A DNA stretch of 64,000 bases, from contig CAZBRT010000001.1 in the NCBI GenBank assembly GCA_964494625.1, forward strand, positions 620,001 to 684,000, in the 5' to 3' direction. The notes beneath the pieces are model-generated. The model searched no databases and was not told where the DNA came from. It saw nothing but the letters and a program-made list of their open reading frames with translations. Positions within the stretch are counted from its first letter, which is position 1. The number at the start of each line of letters is the position of its first letter. Both the position numbers and the translations under genes were made by a program. Of this stretch, positions 1 to 9,133 are shown one piece after another. This DNA is from UBA2784 sp964494625 (GTDB lineage: Bacteria > Pseudomonadota > Alphaproteobacteria > Micropepsales > Micropepsaceae).

Positions 1-2
1 TC

Positions 3-1871
3 TTCGGCAACGGGATGCTGCTCTCACCCCATATCCGGCTTGTGGCGGCGATGGATCACCGCGACATCTTCATCGACCCTGATCCGGATTGCGCCGCATC
101 GTTCGCGGAGCGCGAGCGTCTGTTCAACCTGCCGCGTTCGAGCTGGGCAGACTACGACAAGTCAAAGATTTCTGCGGGCGGGGGCGTCTTTTCGCGCGCG
201 CTGAAATCCATCCCCCTTTCGCCGCCGATGCAGCAATTGACAGGCATCGCACGCGCGAGTGCGACACCGAACGAAGTCATCTCGGCGCTTCTGGCAGCAG
301 ATGTTGACCTTCTCTGGTTTGGCGGCATCGGCACTTTCATCAAGGCAACACACCAGAGCCATGCCCAGGCTGGTGATCGTGCCACTGATGCCGTGCGTAT
401 CGATGCGGCGCAGGTTCGAGCCAAAGTGATCGGCGAGGGCGCCAATCTTGGCCTCACGCAGGCTGCGCGCGTTGAGTTTGCGCGGGCGGGTGGTCGCATC
501 AACACTGACGCCATCGACAATTCGGCGGGCGTTGACACCTCCGACCACGAAGTGAACCTCAAAATCCTTTTTGCCGCGGCGCTCGCCGAAGGCCGCATGG
601 ATGTGGCGGCCCGCGACGTCCTTCTGGCCGGCATGACAGATGAAGTGGCTGGCCTCGTGCTCTGCGACAATTACGAGCAGACGCTTGCGCTTTCGATCGC
701 CGAATCGCATGGCGTGCATGATCTTGAAGATTATTCGCGCTTCATGCGCTGGCTGGAGGCACAAGGCCGTCTCGATCGCACGGTCGAAGGCCTGCCGGAT
801 GAGACGGCGATGCGGCAATTGCAGCAGGCGGGCCAGGGCCTGACGCGGCCGGAGCTCGCGGTCCTCATGGCCTATGCCAAGATCGCGCTCAATGAGGCGC
901 TGCTTGCAAGCCCGGTTCCCGATGATCCAGGCTTTGACGAGACGCTGCAGGCTTATTTCCCGGCAGCCGTGCGCAAGGCGTTCCCCGATCTTGTGCGCCA
1001 GCACCGGCTGAAGCGCGAGATCGTGGCAACTGTTCTCTCCAACGCATCGGTCAACCGCTCGGGTCCGGCACTGATCTTCCGCATGATGGAGGCATCGGGT
1101 GCGGATGCGCCGTCGGTCGCGCGCGCGATTGCGATCGTGACCGGCGCGTTCGGGCTCGACCGGCTCTATGACCGCATCAATGGGCTGGACGGACAGATCG
1201 ATGCGCGCGTGCAGATTTCGATGCATGCGGATGCGATCCGGCTGTTGCGGCGCCAGACATTGTGGGTCCTGCGCAATATTGCGCCCGATGCCGACCTTGC
1301 CGCAACGATTTCCGCCTACCGCTCGGGGCTTGATACTTTCCGCGGCACATTCTCGACCCTGGTGACGCCGGTCGAAGCGCAAAGCATCGAAAGCCGCATC
1401 GGTGAATTGGTGGCGGCAGGCGCGGCACTTGACCTTGCCGAAGACATTGCCGTGCTGCAGCCCTTGGCGGGCATGACCGAGATCGTGCAGCTTGCGGCCC
1501 AGTCGCAGGTTGCGCTTGATGCGGTGGGTGGCGCCTTCTTTGCCGCGGGTGCGGCAACTGGCATCGACCGGTTGCGGGCGGCGGCTTTGGCCATTGCGCC
1601 ACGCGGTCATTGGGAACAATTGGCGCTGGAGCGCCTGACGGATGATCTCTATGGCATCCAGCGGGCGGTTGCCGCGCGTGCCCTTGGCCTTGTGGCAGAG
1701 GCGCCCGTTGATCGCCGCGCCGGTGCGGATGCGGTGATGCGCTTTGTCGATGGCGCGGGTGCCGCTATCGGCCGCGCGCAGACGCTGATCGGCGAACTGG
1801 AAAAGGACGGTGCGCTTTCAACGCCCAAACTTGCGCTCGCGGCAGCGCAATTGCGCGATCTGGCGGGGTAG
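3..1871 (+). CDS. NAD-specific glutamate dehydrogenase, C-terminal part (5' truncated by window)
   Basis: C-terminal 623 or so residues of the large (about 1,600 aa) NAD-dependent glutamate dehydrogenase, which oxidises glutamate to 2-oxoglutarate and ammonium. The frame is open from base 3 (reads FGNG before the first internal ATG at 15), so the gene starts outside the window. Seen in the sequence: the segment GGIGTFIKA, the nucleotide-binding region KVIGEGANLGLTQAARVEFA followed by GGRINTDAIDNSAGVDTSDHE split over the next residues, and the long helical C-terminal domain typical of the 180-kDa class. The catalytic lysine lies upstream, outside the window. It stops at 1869-1871 just before a palindromic repeat, so no ordinary terminator is visible. 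High confidence in family. Confidence 0.93.
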   Translation, partial: FGNGMLLSPHIRLVAAMDHRDIFIDPDPDCAASFAERERLFNLPRSSWADYDKSKISAGGGVFSRALKSIPLSPPMQQLTGIARASATPNEVISALLAADVDLLWFGGIGTFIKATHQSHAQAGDRATDAVRIDAAQVRAKVIGEGANLGLTQAARVEFARAGGRINTDAIDNSAGVDTSDHEVNLKILFAAALAEGRMDVAARDVLLAGMTDEVAGLVLCDNYEQTLALSIAESHGVHDLEDYSRFMRWLEAQGRLDRTVEGLPDETAMRQLQQAGQGLTRPELAVLMAYAKIALNEALLASPVPDDPGFDETLQAYFPAAVRKAFPDLVRQHRLKREIVATVLSNASVNRSGPALIFRMMEASGADAPSVARAIAIVTGAFGLDRLYDRINGLDGQIDARVQISMHADAIRLLRRQTLWVLRNIAPDADLAATISAYRSGLDTFRGTFSTLVTPVEAQSIESRIGELVAAGAALDLAEDIAVLQPLAGMTEIVQLAAQSQVALDAVGGAFFAAGAATGIDRLRAAALAIAPRGHWEQLALERLTDDLYGIQRAVAARALGLVAEAPVDRRAGADAVMRFVDGAGAAIGRAQTLIGELEKDGALSTPKLALAAAQLRDLAG

Positions 1872-1879
1872 GGTCATGC

Positions 1880-2036
1880 TTTCCGCTCTCCCCGCGATAC
1901 CGGCGGGGAGAGCAGAGATTTGCGTCTTCGCAAATCTCGTGAGGGGGCGTTGAAGCGGCAATGTCTTTAACAGGCCCCTCACCCGCTCGCAATCGCTCGC
2001 GCCCTCTCCCCGTTGGAAGCACGTGGAGAGGGAAGG
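1880..2036 (+). repeat. Intergenic palindromic repeat, family A, copy 1
   Basis: A roughly 157-bp element built of nested inverted repeats. CTCTCCCCG pairs with CGGGGAGAG across a short loop, then ATTTGCG...CGCAAAT, then GTGAGGGG pairing with CCCCTCAC about 30 bp further on, ending in CCCTCTCCCC...GGAGAGGG. The same module order is found inverted at 6079-6205 and, diverged, at 11516-11686. It lies in the gap after the glutamate dehydrogenase gene and is followed near 2060-2100 by a remnant resembling family B (TTCGACAAGCTCACGATGA). Confidence 0.8.
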
Positions 2037-2113
2037 ATTTCCTTGTTGCCATACGACTTTCGACAAGCTCACGATGATGATGCGTGTGCGTTGCCGGAAC
2101 GCATTTCACCCCA

Positions 2114-2944
2114 TTACCCCAGTTTGATGAGGCTGGCGCCGGCGGCCACCAAAAGCACGCCTGCGATGCGGCGGGTATCGAGCTTCTCGCCCAGAAGGGC
2201 GGCGGCGATGAGGGCTGCAAACACGACCGATGTCTCGCGCAGGGCGATCACGCCGGCAATCGGGGCTACACTCATCGCCCAGAGCACCAGCGCATAGGCG
2301 GCAAAGCTGGCGGGACCGCCGAGACACGCGCGCCGGATCAGGCCGCGATCAAGGGCAAAACCGCGCCGCCCGCGCCGCGCATAGAGGAGGAACGGCATCA
2401 TCAGGCCGTTGAGCGCAAAGAACCACGCACCATAGCCAAGAGCGGTGCCGCTGGCGCGTACGCCCATGCCGTCGATCAGGGAATAGGCCGCAATCACCAC
2501 AGCGGTCGCCAGCGCATAGCGCGAGGCATGGGGATGGGCGTTGCGCGTCAAGCCCACGGCCAGGACGCCGAGCGTGACAGAGGCGATGCCAAGCATGGCG
2601 ATCGCTCCCATCATCTCGCCAGCCACGAACACGCCGCCCAGCGCCACCAGCATCGGCGGCAGCCCGCGCGCAATCGTATAGACATGGCCCATCTCGCCCG
2701 TGTCATAGGCACGCGCGAGGAAAAGCAGATAGGGGATGTGAAGCAGAAGCGTTGCCGACATCCAAGCAAATGCGGGCGCATGAGGCAGAGGCACGAAGGG
2801 AATAATGACCGCGCCGACAATTCCCGCCGCCATGAACAGGAAAGTAGATTCGCGGATGCGGTCCTTGCCGGCCTTGACCCCCGCGTTCCATGCAGCATGC
2901 AGGATTGCCGCCGCAAGGCTTGCCAACACGGCATCCCATCCCAT
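2114..2944 (-). CDS. EamA/DMT-superfamily membrane transporter
   Basis: Predicted inner-membrane permease of the drug/metabolite transporter superfamily with two EamA repeats and about ten membrane helices. It is 276 aa from the ATG at 2944; an in-frame ATG at 2959 is also possible. I prefer 2944 because GGAG stands a few bases upstream. Family signs are the N-terminal HAAWNAG motif of the first helix, alternating hydrophobic segments with short polar loops, and the second-half sequence VVFAALIAAALLGEKL, which matches the conserved end of EamA repeat two. The substrate cannot be told. It points away from the UMF1-type transporter gene starting at about 3067, so they share a divergent promoter region of about 120 bp. 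Confidence 0.85.
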   Translation of the reverse strand: MGWDAVLASLAAAILHAAWNAGVKAGKDRIRESTFLFMAAGIVGAVIIPFVPLPHAPAFAWMSATLLLHIPYLLFLARAYDTGEMGHVYTIARGLPPMLVALGGVFVAGEMMGAIAMLGIASVTLGVLAVGLTRNAHPHASRYALATAVVIAAYSLIDGMGVRASGTALGYGAWFFALNGLMMPFLLYARRGRRGFALDRGLIRRACLGGPASFAAYALVLWAMSVAPIAGVIALRETSVVFAALIAAALLGEKLDTRRIAGVLLVAAGASLIKLG

Positions 2945-3066
2945 CGTCTCCGCAATCATGGGTTCTCGGCGATCATCGGATGCGGAATTGCCCTCGCGCT
3001 CAGGCGCTTTGCATGGTCAACTCACTGTCATCGGCTTTTGGCGGTTGTGCAAGCGGGGTTCAGGAC

Positions 3067-4482
3067 ATGCGGGATCAGGTGGCGGCCGCCGACGGCGGCC
3101 CGGCCTCGTCGCGGCTCGGGCAATTCGCCTGGGCGCTGTTTGAGGGCGCGCGCAATCCATACGTCCTTCTCGTCACCATCTATATCTTCTCGCCCTATTT
3201 CGCCGTGCATCTGACGGGTGATGCGGCACGCGGGCAGACCTTGTGGGGCGATCTCTCCAGCCTTACCGGCTTCCTGATCGCGCTGAGCGCACCCATTCTT
3301 GGCGCCATCGCCGACCAGACCGGGCACCGCAAACGCTGGGTCTTTGTCAGCATGCTTGTGCTTGCGGCGGCGAGCTTTCTTCTCTGGTTTGCCAAGGCCG
3401 ATGGCACGGGAATTTCACTCTTCGAGGTCTCGCTCCTCATCATCGTGTGCGGGCTCGTGTTCGAGATCAATGCCGTCTTCCACAACGCGATGCTGGCCAG
3501 TGTCGCGCCCGCCAACCGCGTTGCCACGCTGTCGGGCTGGGCCTTGGCGCTGGGCAATGCCTCGGGCGTGGTTCTCCTTCTGTTGATGCTGACAGGTCTT
3601 GCGCTGCCCGGTGTCGTCGATTGGCCCTTTGTTGCGGACACGCCCTGGTTTGGCGCCGACCCGGCGCTGCACGAGCCCGAGCGTCTGGCCGGACCGATCT
3701 CGGCCGTCTGGTTTCTCGTCTTTGCGATGCCGCTTTTCCTTTTCGCCGGTGACAGGACAGGCACGGCCACATCGGTGGGCCACGCGGTCTCCAGCGGCCT
3801 TGCCCAGCTTCGCCGCACGCTCCGGAGCCTTCGCCGCTACCGCAATGTCGCGACTTACCTCGTCGCGCGCATGCTCTACACGGATGGCAAGACGGCGGTC
3901 CTGGTCTTTGGCGGCATCTATGCGGCGGGCACGTTCCATTGGCAGCCACTGCAGATGCTCGTCTATGGCGTCATCCTTTCCGTCTTTGCGACGCTGGGCG
4001 GGTTCATCGGCGGCTTTCTCGACAACGTGTTCGGTTCGCGCCGGGCAATTTTCATTTCCATCGGTGGTACCGTCATCGGCCTTATCCTGTCCCTGTCGAT
4101 GACGCCGACAGAAATCCTTTTCTTCATTCCCTATGATCCGGCTACGACCGCGCCGCTGCATGACCTGCCGTTCTTCCAGACGCTGCCGGAGGTGCTTTAT
4201 GTGCTGGTCGTGATCCTGATCGCGATTTTCATCACGGCGGCCTATGCCAACAGCCGCACGATGCTGGCGCGGATTGCGCCTGTCACGCGCATGAACGAAT
4301 TTTTCGGGCTCTATGCGCTCTCAGGCACGGCGACGGCGTTCCTGTCGCCCTTCGTCGTCAGTCGCGTGACCGAGGCCTTCGACAGCCAGCGGGCGGGGAT
4401 GGTCGCCATCCTCGCCTTTCTTGTCGCCGGGTTCGTTCTGATGTTTTACGTGCGTGAGGAGCGCGCGGTGGACGCGGGCTAG
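3067..4482 (+). CDS. UMF1-type MFS transporter
   Basis: Major-facilitator permease of about 471 aa from the chosen ATG at 3067; an in-frame ATG at 3013 would add 18 residues. The N-terminal AWALFEGARNPYVLLVTIYI is characteristic of the UMF1/Atg22-like branch (W-fYDwANs-f type opening). Other signs are GAIADQTGHRKRW in the loop between helices 2 and 3 and a closing helix with YVREER. About twelve membrane spans can be read. UMF1 relatives are linked to amino-acid or peptide efflux in eukaryotes; bacterial substrates are mostly unknown. Its stop overlaps the convergent YbjQ gene by 3 to 4 nt. The long antisense reading frames across it have no family match and are shadows. Confidence 0.88.
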   Translation: MRDQVAAADGGPASSRLGQFAWALFEGARNPYVLLVTIYIFSPYFAVHLTGDAARGQTLWGDLSSLTGFLIALSAPILGAIADQTGHRKRWVFVSMLVLAAASFLLWFAKADGTGISLFEVSLLIIVCGLVFEINAVFHNAMLASVAPANRVATLSGWALALGNASGVVLLLLMLTGLALPGVVDWPFVADTPWFGADPALHEPERLAGPISAVWFLVFAMPLFLFAGDRTGTATSVGHAVSSGLAQLRRTLRSLRRYRNVATYLVARMLYTDGKTAVLVFGGIYAAGTFHWQPLQMLVYGVILSVFATLGGFIGGFLDNVFGSRRAIFISIGGTVIGLILSLSMTPTEILFFIPYDPATTAPLHDLPFFQTLPEVLYVLVVILIAIFITAAYANSRTMLARIAPVTRMNEFFGLYALSGTATAFLSPFVVSRVTEAFDSQRAGMVAILAFLVAGFVLMFYVREERAVDAG

Positions 4483-4793
4483 CCGAGTTTGACGGCCGTG
4501 CCCGAGGCCGCGACCATCAACATGCCATTGCCGACAGTCTCATAGTCGATGTCCACGCCCAGCACCGCATCGGCGCCGAGAGACGCGGCCTGCGCCGTCA
4601 TTTCAGCAACCGCGCTCTGGCGCGCGTCGCGCAGGACGGTTTCATAGGCACCGGCGCGGCCGCCCACGATGTCGCGGATCGAAGCCAGAAAATCCCGGAA
4701 GATGTTGGCGCCCAGGATCGTCTCGCCGGAGACGATGCCAAGATAGGCCGTCACTTTCTTGCCGTCGACAAAGGCGGTGGTCGAGACGATCAT
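4479..4793 (-). CDS. YbjQ/UPF0145 family protein
   Basis: Small cytoplasmic protein of 104 aa in the YbjQ (DUF74, heavy-metal-binding) family. These are pentameric alpha/beta proteins of unknown role; the name comes from a structural resemblance to metal-binding domains. The start chosen is the ATG at 4793 (MIVSTTAFVDGKKV), because homologues begin at this point and an upstream in-frame ATG at 4844 would add a non-conserved tail. Conserved features are the YLGIVSGETILGANIFRDF segment, and the GADAVLGVDIDYE and VAASGTAVKL strands. It is convergent with, and just overlaps, the MFS gene. Confidence 0.88.
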   Translation of the reverse strand: MIVSTTAFVDGKKVTAYLGIVSGETILGANIFRDFLASIRDIVGGRAGAYETVLRDARQSAVAEMTAQAASLGADAVLGVDIDYETVGNGMLMVAASGTAVKLG

Positions 4794-4869
4794 GGGATGT
4801 TTCCTTCGTGCTTGGCCGGAACAAGTTTGAAAGTGGGGATGCAACAGCAGATCTGCAAGTCAATAACCA

Positions 4870-4965
4870 CCTTATGGTGAGCCTTCGCCGAACCACGCAT
4901 TGCATCTGCGCCGTGCGTTCTTCGTGGCTCGACAAGCTCGCCATGAGGGAAGGCTCAGAATGAGG
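4870..4965 (+). repeat. Intergenic REP-like hairpin, family B, copy 1
   Basis: Contains ATGGTGAGCCTTCGCCGAACCACG, with an intervening TTGCATCTGCGCCGTGCG, and ends in AAGGCTCAGAATGAGG. The outer arms are complementary (TGAGCCTT against AAGGCTCA), giving a long imperfect hairpin. It is related to 6289-6362, 51630-51690 and 62020-62120. It lies between the YbjQ gene and holA, where no gene is seen. Confidence 0.75.
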
Positions 4966-4997
4966 AGCGCTTTGCATGGCACTGATCAATGCGCGCC

Positions 4998-6041
4998 CTA
5001 TCGTCCCGCACGCGCAAGTGACGCCACCTGCATCAGGGTGCGGCCAAGCATCGCCTCTTTGGGGAGGTTGGAGGATTTGGCGGCGATCTCGGCTTCAGCC
5101 AGAAGATTGAGCGCCTCACGCGAGCGCAAGGCAGGCCACAGGCGGGCCTGACGTTCCACCAGCGCCTGACGCTTGGGCGGCATGCGCCAGAAAGCGCGCA
5201 TGACGGCATCACCGGCGCTGGCGCCGCGCTCCACCAGCGCGCCGGCCAGTGACAGCCGCAGGAAGTGCATGAGGCAGGAACGCGAGATCGATTCCGGCAC
5301 GCCGCCACCTGCAAGGGACGCGGCATAGGCGCGTTCCAGACCCTTGAGGTCACCCATCGCAACCGCATCCGCAATGTCGGAAAGATCAGCTTCCGCCTCC
5401 GTGCCGATGATGGCCCGCACATGCTCGCGCGTGACTGCGCGGCGGGTTTTACCGTCACCCGGCCCCATATAGAGGGCCAATTTCTCGATCTCGCCCGCCG
5501 TCACCTTGCGGTCATCGCCGAGGCGACGGATCAATTCGTCCATCGCATCCGGGTCGGCGGAAAGCGCGTGGGCAGCAAGACGCTTTTCGATGACCTGTTC
5601 CAGCGCCTCGTCGTCATCCTCGTAACAGATGATTGCGGCAGCATGGTTGCCCGCCTCGCCAAAGGTGCGGGCGAGTGCACCCTTGCGGTCAAGGTCTCCT
5701 GCCTCGGCAATCACCAGCGCGTCGCCCTTGGGATCATCCAGGAAGGATTTGAAGGTCGCTGCGTGCGTGTTGTCAGCATCGCGCACGCGCACGACACGGC
5801 GGCCGCCCAGCATGGCAATCGCCATCGCCTCGTCGGCCAGCCGCGCGGGATCGGCGCGAAGTTCTGGCCCCAAAATGATGCTGACGCGGAACGGATCGGC
5901 GGGGTCTTCCACGACCGTACGCATCAGCGCCTCGGCGCGCTCGCGCACAAGGCCGAGATCGGGACCAAAGAGAAGGACTGCCTTCGTGCCCGGCGGCGGC
6001 GCTTTGGCAAAAGCATCGGCATTGCGCGGGGGCACGAGCAT
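4998..6041 (-). CDS. holA: DNA polymerase III delta subunit
   Basis: Delta subunit of the clamp-loader complex, which opens the beta clamp for loading on primed DNA. It is 347 aa from the ATG at 6041. That start gives the conserved N-terminus ending in AVLLFGPDLGLVRERAEAL, whereas the longer reading frame runs into a palindromic repeat. Other family signs are VVRVRDAD in the N-terminal domain, the EDDDEALEQVIEKRL region, RLGDDRKVTAGEIEKLALY in domain II, and the helical collar with FWRMPPKRQALVERQ. In many alphaproteobacteria the order is leuS-lptE-holA. Here leuS is upstream but lptE is not found in the 376-bp gap, which instead holds repeats. Confidence 0.93.
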   Translation of the reverse strand: MLVPPRNADAFAKAPPPGTKAVLLFGPDLGLVRERAEALMRTVVEDPADPFRVSIILGPELRADPARLADEAMAIAMLGGRRVVRVRDADNTHAATFKSFLDDPKGDALVIAEAGDLDRKGALARTFGEAGNHAAAIICYEDDDEALEQVIEKRLAAHALSADPDAMDELIRRLGDDRKVTAGEIEKLALYMGPGDGKTRRAVTREHVRAIIGTEAEADLSDIADAVAMGDLKGLERAYAASLAGGGVPESISRSCLMHFLRLSLAGALVERGASAGDAVMRAFWRMPPKRQALVERQARLWPALRSREALNLLAEAEIAAKSSNLPKEAMLGRTLMQVASLARAGR

Positions 6042-6078
6042 CAGGCGGGTTCCGGGTTGCGAAGTCGCACGAGCCTGC

Positions 6079-6205
6079 TTTCCCTCTCCCCTCTGGGGAG
6101 AGGGGGCGAGCACTTGCGAGCCGGTGAGGGGGCTCCTTGCCAAGTCTCCCCCTCACGGAATTTGCTGAAACGCAAATTCCTGCTCTCCCCGAGGGGAGAG
6201 CGAAG
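6079..6205 (-). repeat. Intergenic palindromic repeat, family A, copy 2
   Basis: Inverted copy of the element at 1880-2036. Read on the minus strand it has CTCTCCCC...GGGGAGAG, ATTTGCG...AGCAAAT, GTGAGGGGG...CCCCCTCAC and finally CCCTCTCCCC...GGGGAGAGGG. It lies directly upstream of holA, only about 40 bp from its start codon, so it is part of the holA leader if holA is transcribed from leuS. Confidence 0.8.
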
Positions 6206-6288
6206 GATTGGGAGTGCTGCCGCTGTCCTCATCGATTACGCCGCCTCCACATCACCGAAAGCATGGGCCGTTGTGCAGAGAAATACGT

Positions 6289-6362
6289 CCTCATGGTGAG
6301 CCTTCGTCGAACCACGTATTGCATCCGAGCCGTGCGTTCTTCGACGAAGGCTCAGAATGAGG
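6289..6362 (+). repeat. Intergenic REP-like hairpin, family B, copy 2
   Basis: Best-preserved copy. CCTCAT + TGAGCCTTCGTCGAA at the left pairs perfectly with TTCGACGAAGGCTCA + ATGAGG at the right, giving a stem of about 21 bp with a single 2-nt internal mismatch (GG/GA). The loop of about 28 nt contains TTGCATCCGAGCCGTGCG. It sits beside a family A copy, the same pairing of families seen near 2.0 kb and 62.0 kb. Confidence 0.85.
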
Positions 6363-6417
6363 GAGTCTTAGTATCGCATGAAGGCTGAAAAGAAGCCTTT
6401 GCCCATTTCACCCGCCG

Positions 6418-9021
6418 TCAGCCCACCACGTTCACAATGCGCGCCGGCACCACGATCACTTTCTTCGGCGCGTTGCCCGCAAGCGCACGCTTGATGGAAT
6501 CAAGGGCAAGGGCTGCGCGCTCCAATTCGGCGGGTGTCGCCCTGGCGGAAACGGTCATTTCGTCGCGGCGCTTGCCGTTGAACTGCACGGCCAGCGTGAT
6601 CGTGTCGGAGACGACCAGCACGGGATCGGCCTTGGGCCATGCGGCGTGGACAATCATCGCCTCGTGTCCCATCGCCTGCCAGCATTCCTCTGCCAGATGC
6701 GGCATGAAGGGTGCCGTGATGCGCGCCAGCGTCTCGTGGGCCTCACGCAGCGCGAAGGCTGCGCCCGCGCCCTCGTCCTTCATCTGGCTGATGACGTTGA
6801 CGAACTCATAGACGCGCGCAATCGCCCGGTTGAAACGGAAATGATCCAGATCGGCGGTCACATCTGCCATCGCGCGATGCGAGGCGCGGCGCAAATCCAG
6901 CGCGTTTGCCGAAATTTCCGCAGGAGCAGCGGAACCCTTGGGCGCCATGCGGGGCAGGTTCTCGCGCAACAGGCGCCAGATGCGCTGAACGAGACGCCAG
7001 GCGCCTTCCACGCCGCCTTGCGTCCACTCGCTGTCGCGCTCGGGCGGCGAATCCGACAACAGGAACCAGCGCGCGCAATCGACGCCATAGGTTCCCGCGA
7101 CATCCTCGGGCGGCACGACGTTCTTTTTCGACTTCGACATTTTCTCCGGCGCGCCGATCGTCACCGGCATGTTCGTGCCGCGCTTGACCGCAACGTCGCC
7201 ATCACGCCTCTCGATTTCCTCGGGCAACAGATATTTGCCGTCGGGGTCGCGATAGGTCTCGTGGGTGATCATGCCTTGCGTGAAAAGGCCCGCAAAAGGT
7301 TCCTTCACGTTGAGATGCCCTGTCGCCGTCATTGCGCGCGAGAAGAACCGTGCATAGAGAAGATGCAGGATCGCATGCTCAATGCCGCCGATATATTGAT
7401 CGACCGGCAGCCAATAATCCGTGGCCGCGCGGTTGGTGGGGCGGTCCGTGGGCGAGGCGTCGCAGAAACGCGCAAAATACCATGACGAATCGACAAACGT
7501 GTCCATCGTGTCGGTTTCGCGGCGCGCGGGCTTGCCGCATTGCGGGCAATTGACGTGCTTCCACGAGGGATGGCGGTCAAGGGGATTGCCCGGCACGTCA
7601 AAAGTCACGTCTTCGGGCAGCGTCACCGGCAGATCCTTCGCCGGAACCGGCACGGGGCCGCAAGCATCGCAATGGATGACGGGAATGGGGCAGCCCCAAT
7701 AACGCTGGCGCGAAATGCCCCAGTCGCGCAGGCGCCAATTCACCTTGCGCGTGCCACGCCCTGCTTTCTCGATCTCGCCCATCGCGCGCTCCTTGGCGGC
7801 CGGAACGGCAAGCCTGTCAAGGAAGCGCGAATTGGCCAGCAGGCCATCGCCGGTATAGGCCTCGTCGCCCACGGTGAAGGTCGCGGGGTCCTCGCCCTCT
7901 GGCACGACAACGGGGGTCACCGGCAGATGATATTTGCGCGCGAAGTCCAGGTCGCGCTGGTCGTGGGCGGGGCAGCCGAAAATCGCGCCGACGCCATATT
8001 CCATCAGCACGAAATTCGCGATGTAAACCGGCAGCTGCCATGCGGGATCAAAGGGGTGAGTGGCCGTCAGCGATGTCCTGAAGCCGATCTTTTCAGCGGT
8101 CTCGATGGCCGCTTCAGTCGTGCCGATGCGGCGGCATTCGGCGATGAAGGCTTTTGCCTTGTCGTCTTTCTCTGCCAGGCGCTGGGCGAGTGGATGGTCG
8201 GGCGAGATGGCTACGAACGACGCGCCAAAGAGCGTGTCCGGCCGTGTGGTGAAGACAGGCAGGTCGCTGCCATCCGAAAGCGCAAAGCTGAATTCAAGGC
8301 CCTCCGAGCGGCCGATCCAGTTGGCCTGCATCAGGCGCACTTTGTCGGGCCAGCGCGAGAGCGTGTCGAGATCGCCCAGGAGCTCATCGGCAAAGGCCGT
8401 GATCTTCAGGAACCATTGGGTCAGCATCTTCTTCTCGACAAGCGCGCCCGAGCGCCAGCCGCGGCCGTCAATCACCTGCTCGTTGGCGAGCACGGTCATG
8501 TCCACCGGATCCCAGTTGACCGGCGACTCACGGCGATAGACGAGCCCCGCCTTCAGGAAGTCGGTGAACATTTTCTGCTGGTGGCGGTAATAGGCGGGAT
8601 CGCAGGTCGCAAATTCGCGGCTCCAGTCGAGCGAGAGCCCCAGCAATTCCAGCGATGATTTCATCGCCTTGATGTTCTCGCGCGTCCATTGGCCGGGATG
8701 GACACCCTTTTCCATTGCCGCATTCTCGGCGGGCATGCCGAACGCGTCCCAGCCCATCGGATGGAGCACGTTGAAGCCGCTCATGCGCTTGTAGCGGGCA
8801 ACCACGTCGCCCATCACATAGTTGCGGCCGTGGCCGATATGGATGCGGCCCGACGGATAGGGAAACATCTCCAGCACATAATATTTCGGGCGCGCGGGAT
8901 CGACTTTCGCACGAAAGACGTCTTCGTCGCGCCAGCGCTTCTGCCAGCGCGGCTCGGCCTCGGCGGCGTTATAGCGGCCGGAGGATGCGCCCATGGCGGG
9001 CGTGGTCGTGTGATCGCTCAT
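6418..9021 (-). CDS. leuS: Leucyl-tRNA synthetase
   Basis: Charges tRNA-Leu with leucine; cytoplasmic class I aminoacyl-tRNA synthetase of 867 aa, the usual bacterial length. Signature HIGHGRNYVMGD lies near residue 57 (HIGH motif) and KMSKSKKNVVPP near residue 645 (KMSKS motif). The editing (CP1) domain is visible with TTRPDTLFGASFVAISPDHP, and the zinc-type CDACG...CPQCGKPARRETDTMDTF segment is intact. The start MSDHTTTP is an ATG at 9021 that gives a normal N-terminus (RYNAAEAEPRWQKRW). It lies between the DUF3576 lipoprotein gene and holA on the same strand. Confidence 0.97.
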   Translation of the reverse strand: MSDHTTTPAMGASSGRYNAAEAEPRWQKRWRDEDVFRAKVDPARPKYYVLEMFPYPSGRIHIGHGRNYVMGDVVARYKRMSGFNVLHPMGWDAFGMPAENAAMEKGVHPGQWTRENIKAMKSSLELLGLSLDWSREFATCDPAYYRHQQKMFTDFLKAGLVYRRESPVNWDPVDMTVLANEQVIDGRGWRSGALVEKKMLTQWFLKITAFADELLGDLDTLSRWPDKVRLMQANWIGRSEGLEFSFALSDGSDLPVFTTRPDTLFGASFVAISPDHPLAQRLAEKDDKAKAFIAECRRIGTTEAAIETAEKIGFRTSLTATHPFDPAWQLPVYIANFVLMEYGVGAIFGCPAHDQRDLDFARKYHLPVTPVVVPEGEDPATFTVGDEAYTGDGLLANSRFLDRLAVPAAKERAMGEIEKAGRGTRKVNWRLRDWGISRQRYWGCPIPVIHCDACGPVPVPAKDLPVTLPEDVTFDVPGNPLDRHPSWKHVNCPQCGKPARRETDTMDTFVDSSWYFARFCDASPTDRPTNRAATDYWLPVDQYIGGIEHAILHLLYARFFSRAMTATGHLNVKEPFAGLFTQGMITHETYRDPDGKYLLPEEIERRDGDVAVKRGTNMPVTIGAPEKMSKSKKNVVPPEDVAGTYGVDCARWFLLSDSPPERDSEWTQGGVEGAWRLVQRIWRLLRENLPRMAPKGSAAPAEISANALDLRRASHRAMADVTADLDHFRFNRAIARVYEFVNVISQMKDEGAGAAFALREAHETLARITAPFMPHLAEECWQAMGHEAMIVHAAWPKADPVLVVSDTITLAVQFNGKRRDEMTVSARATPAELERAALALDSIKRALAGNAPKKVIVVPARIVNVVG

Positions 9022-9133
9022 CGTCAGGATTTCTGGCGTGTTTTACGGGTGGGCGCAAAGAAAAAGGGCGCGGGGTTCTTCCGGCTTTGCCGGCACCCCC
9101 CCGCGCCCCTGATGCCAAAGGGAACTTCCGGTT

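Noticed and set aside
162..1619. 485-codon open frame on the minus strand
   Set aside because: It lies antisense to glutamate dehydrogenase, has no family resemblance and shows Arg/His/Gly-rich composition typical of shadow frames in GC-rich DNA.
2084..3214. 376-codon open frame on the plus strand
   Set aside because: Antisense to the EamA transporter gene; composition (His, Arg, Gln) indicates a shadow.
6381..6399. AAGGCT/AGCCTT hairpin after leuS as a terminator
   Set aside because: The stem has only six pairs and is not followed by a T run on the leuS strand.
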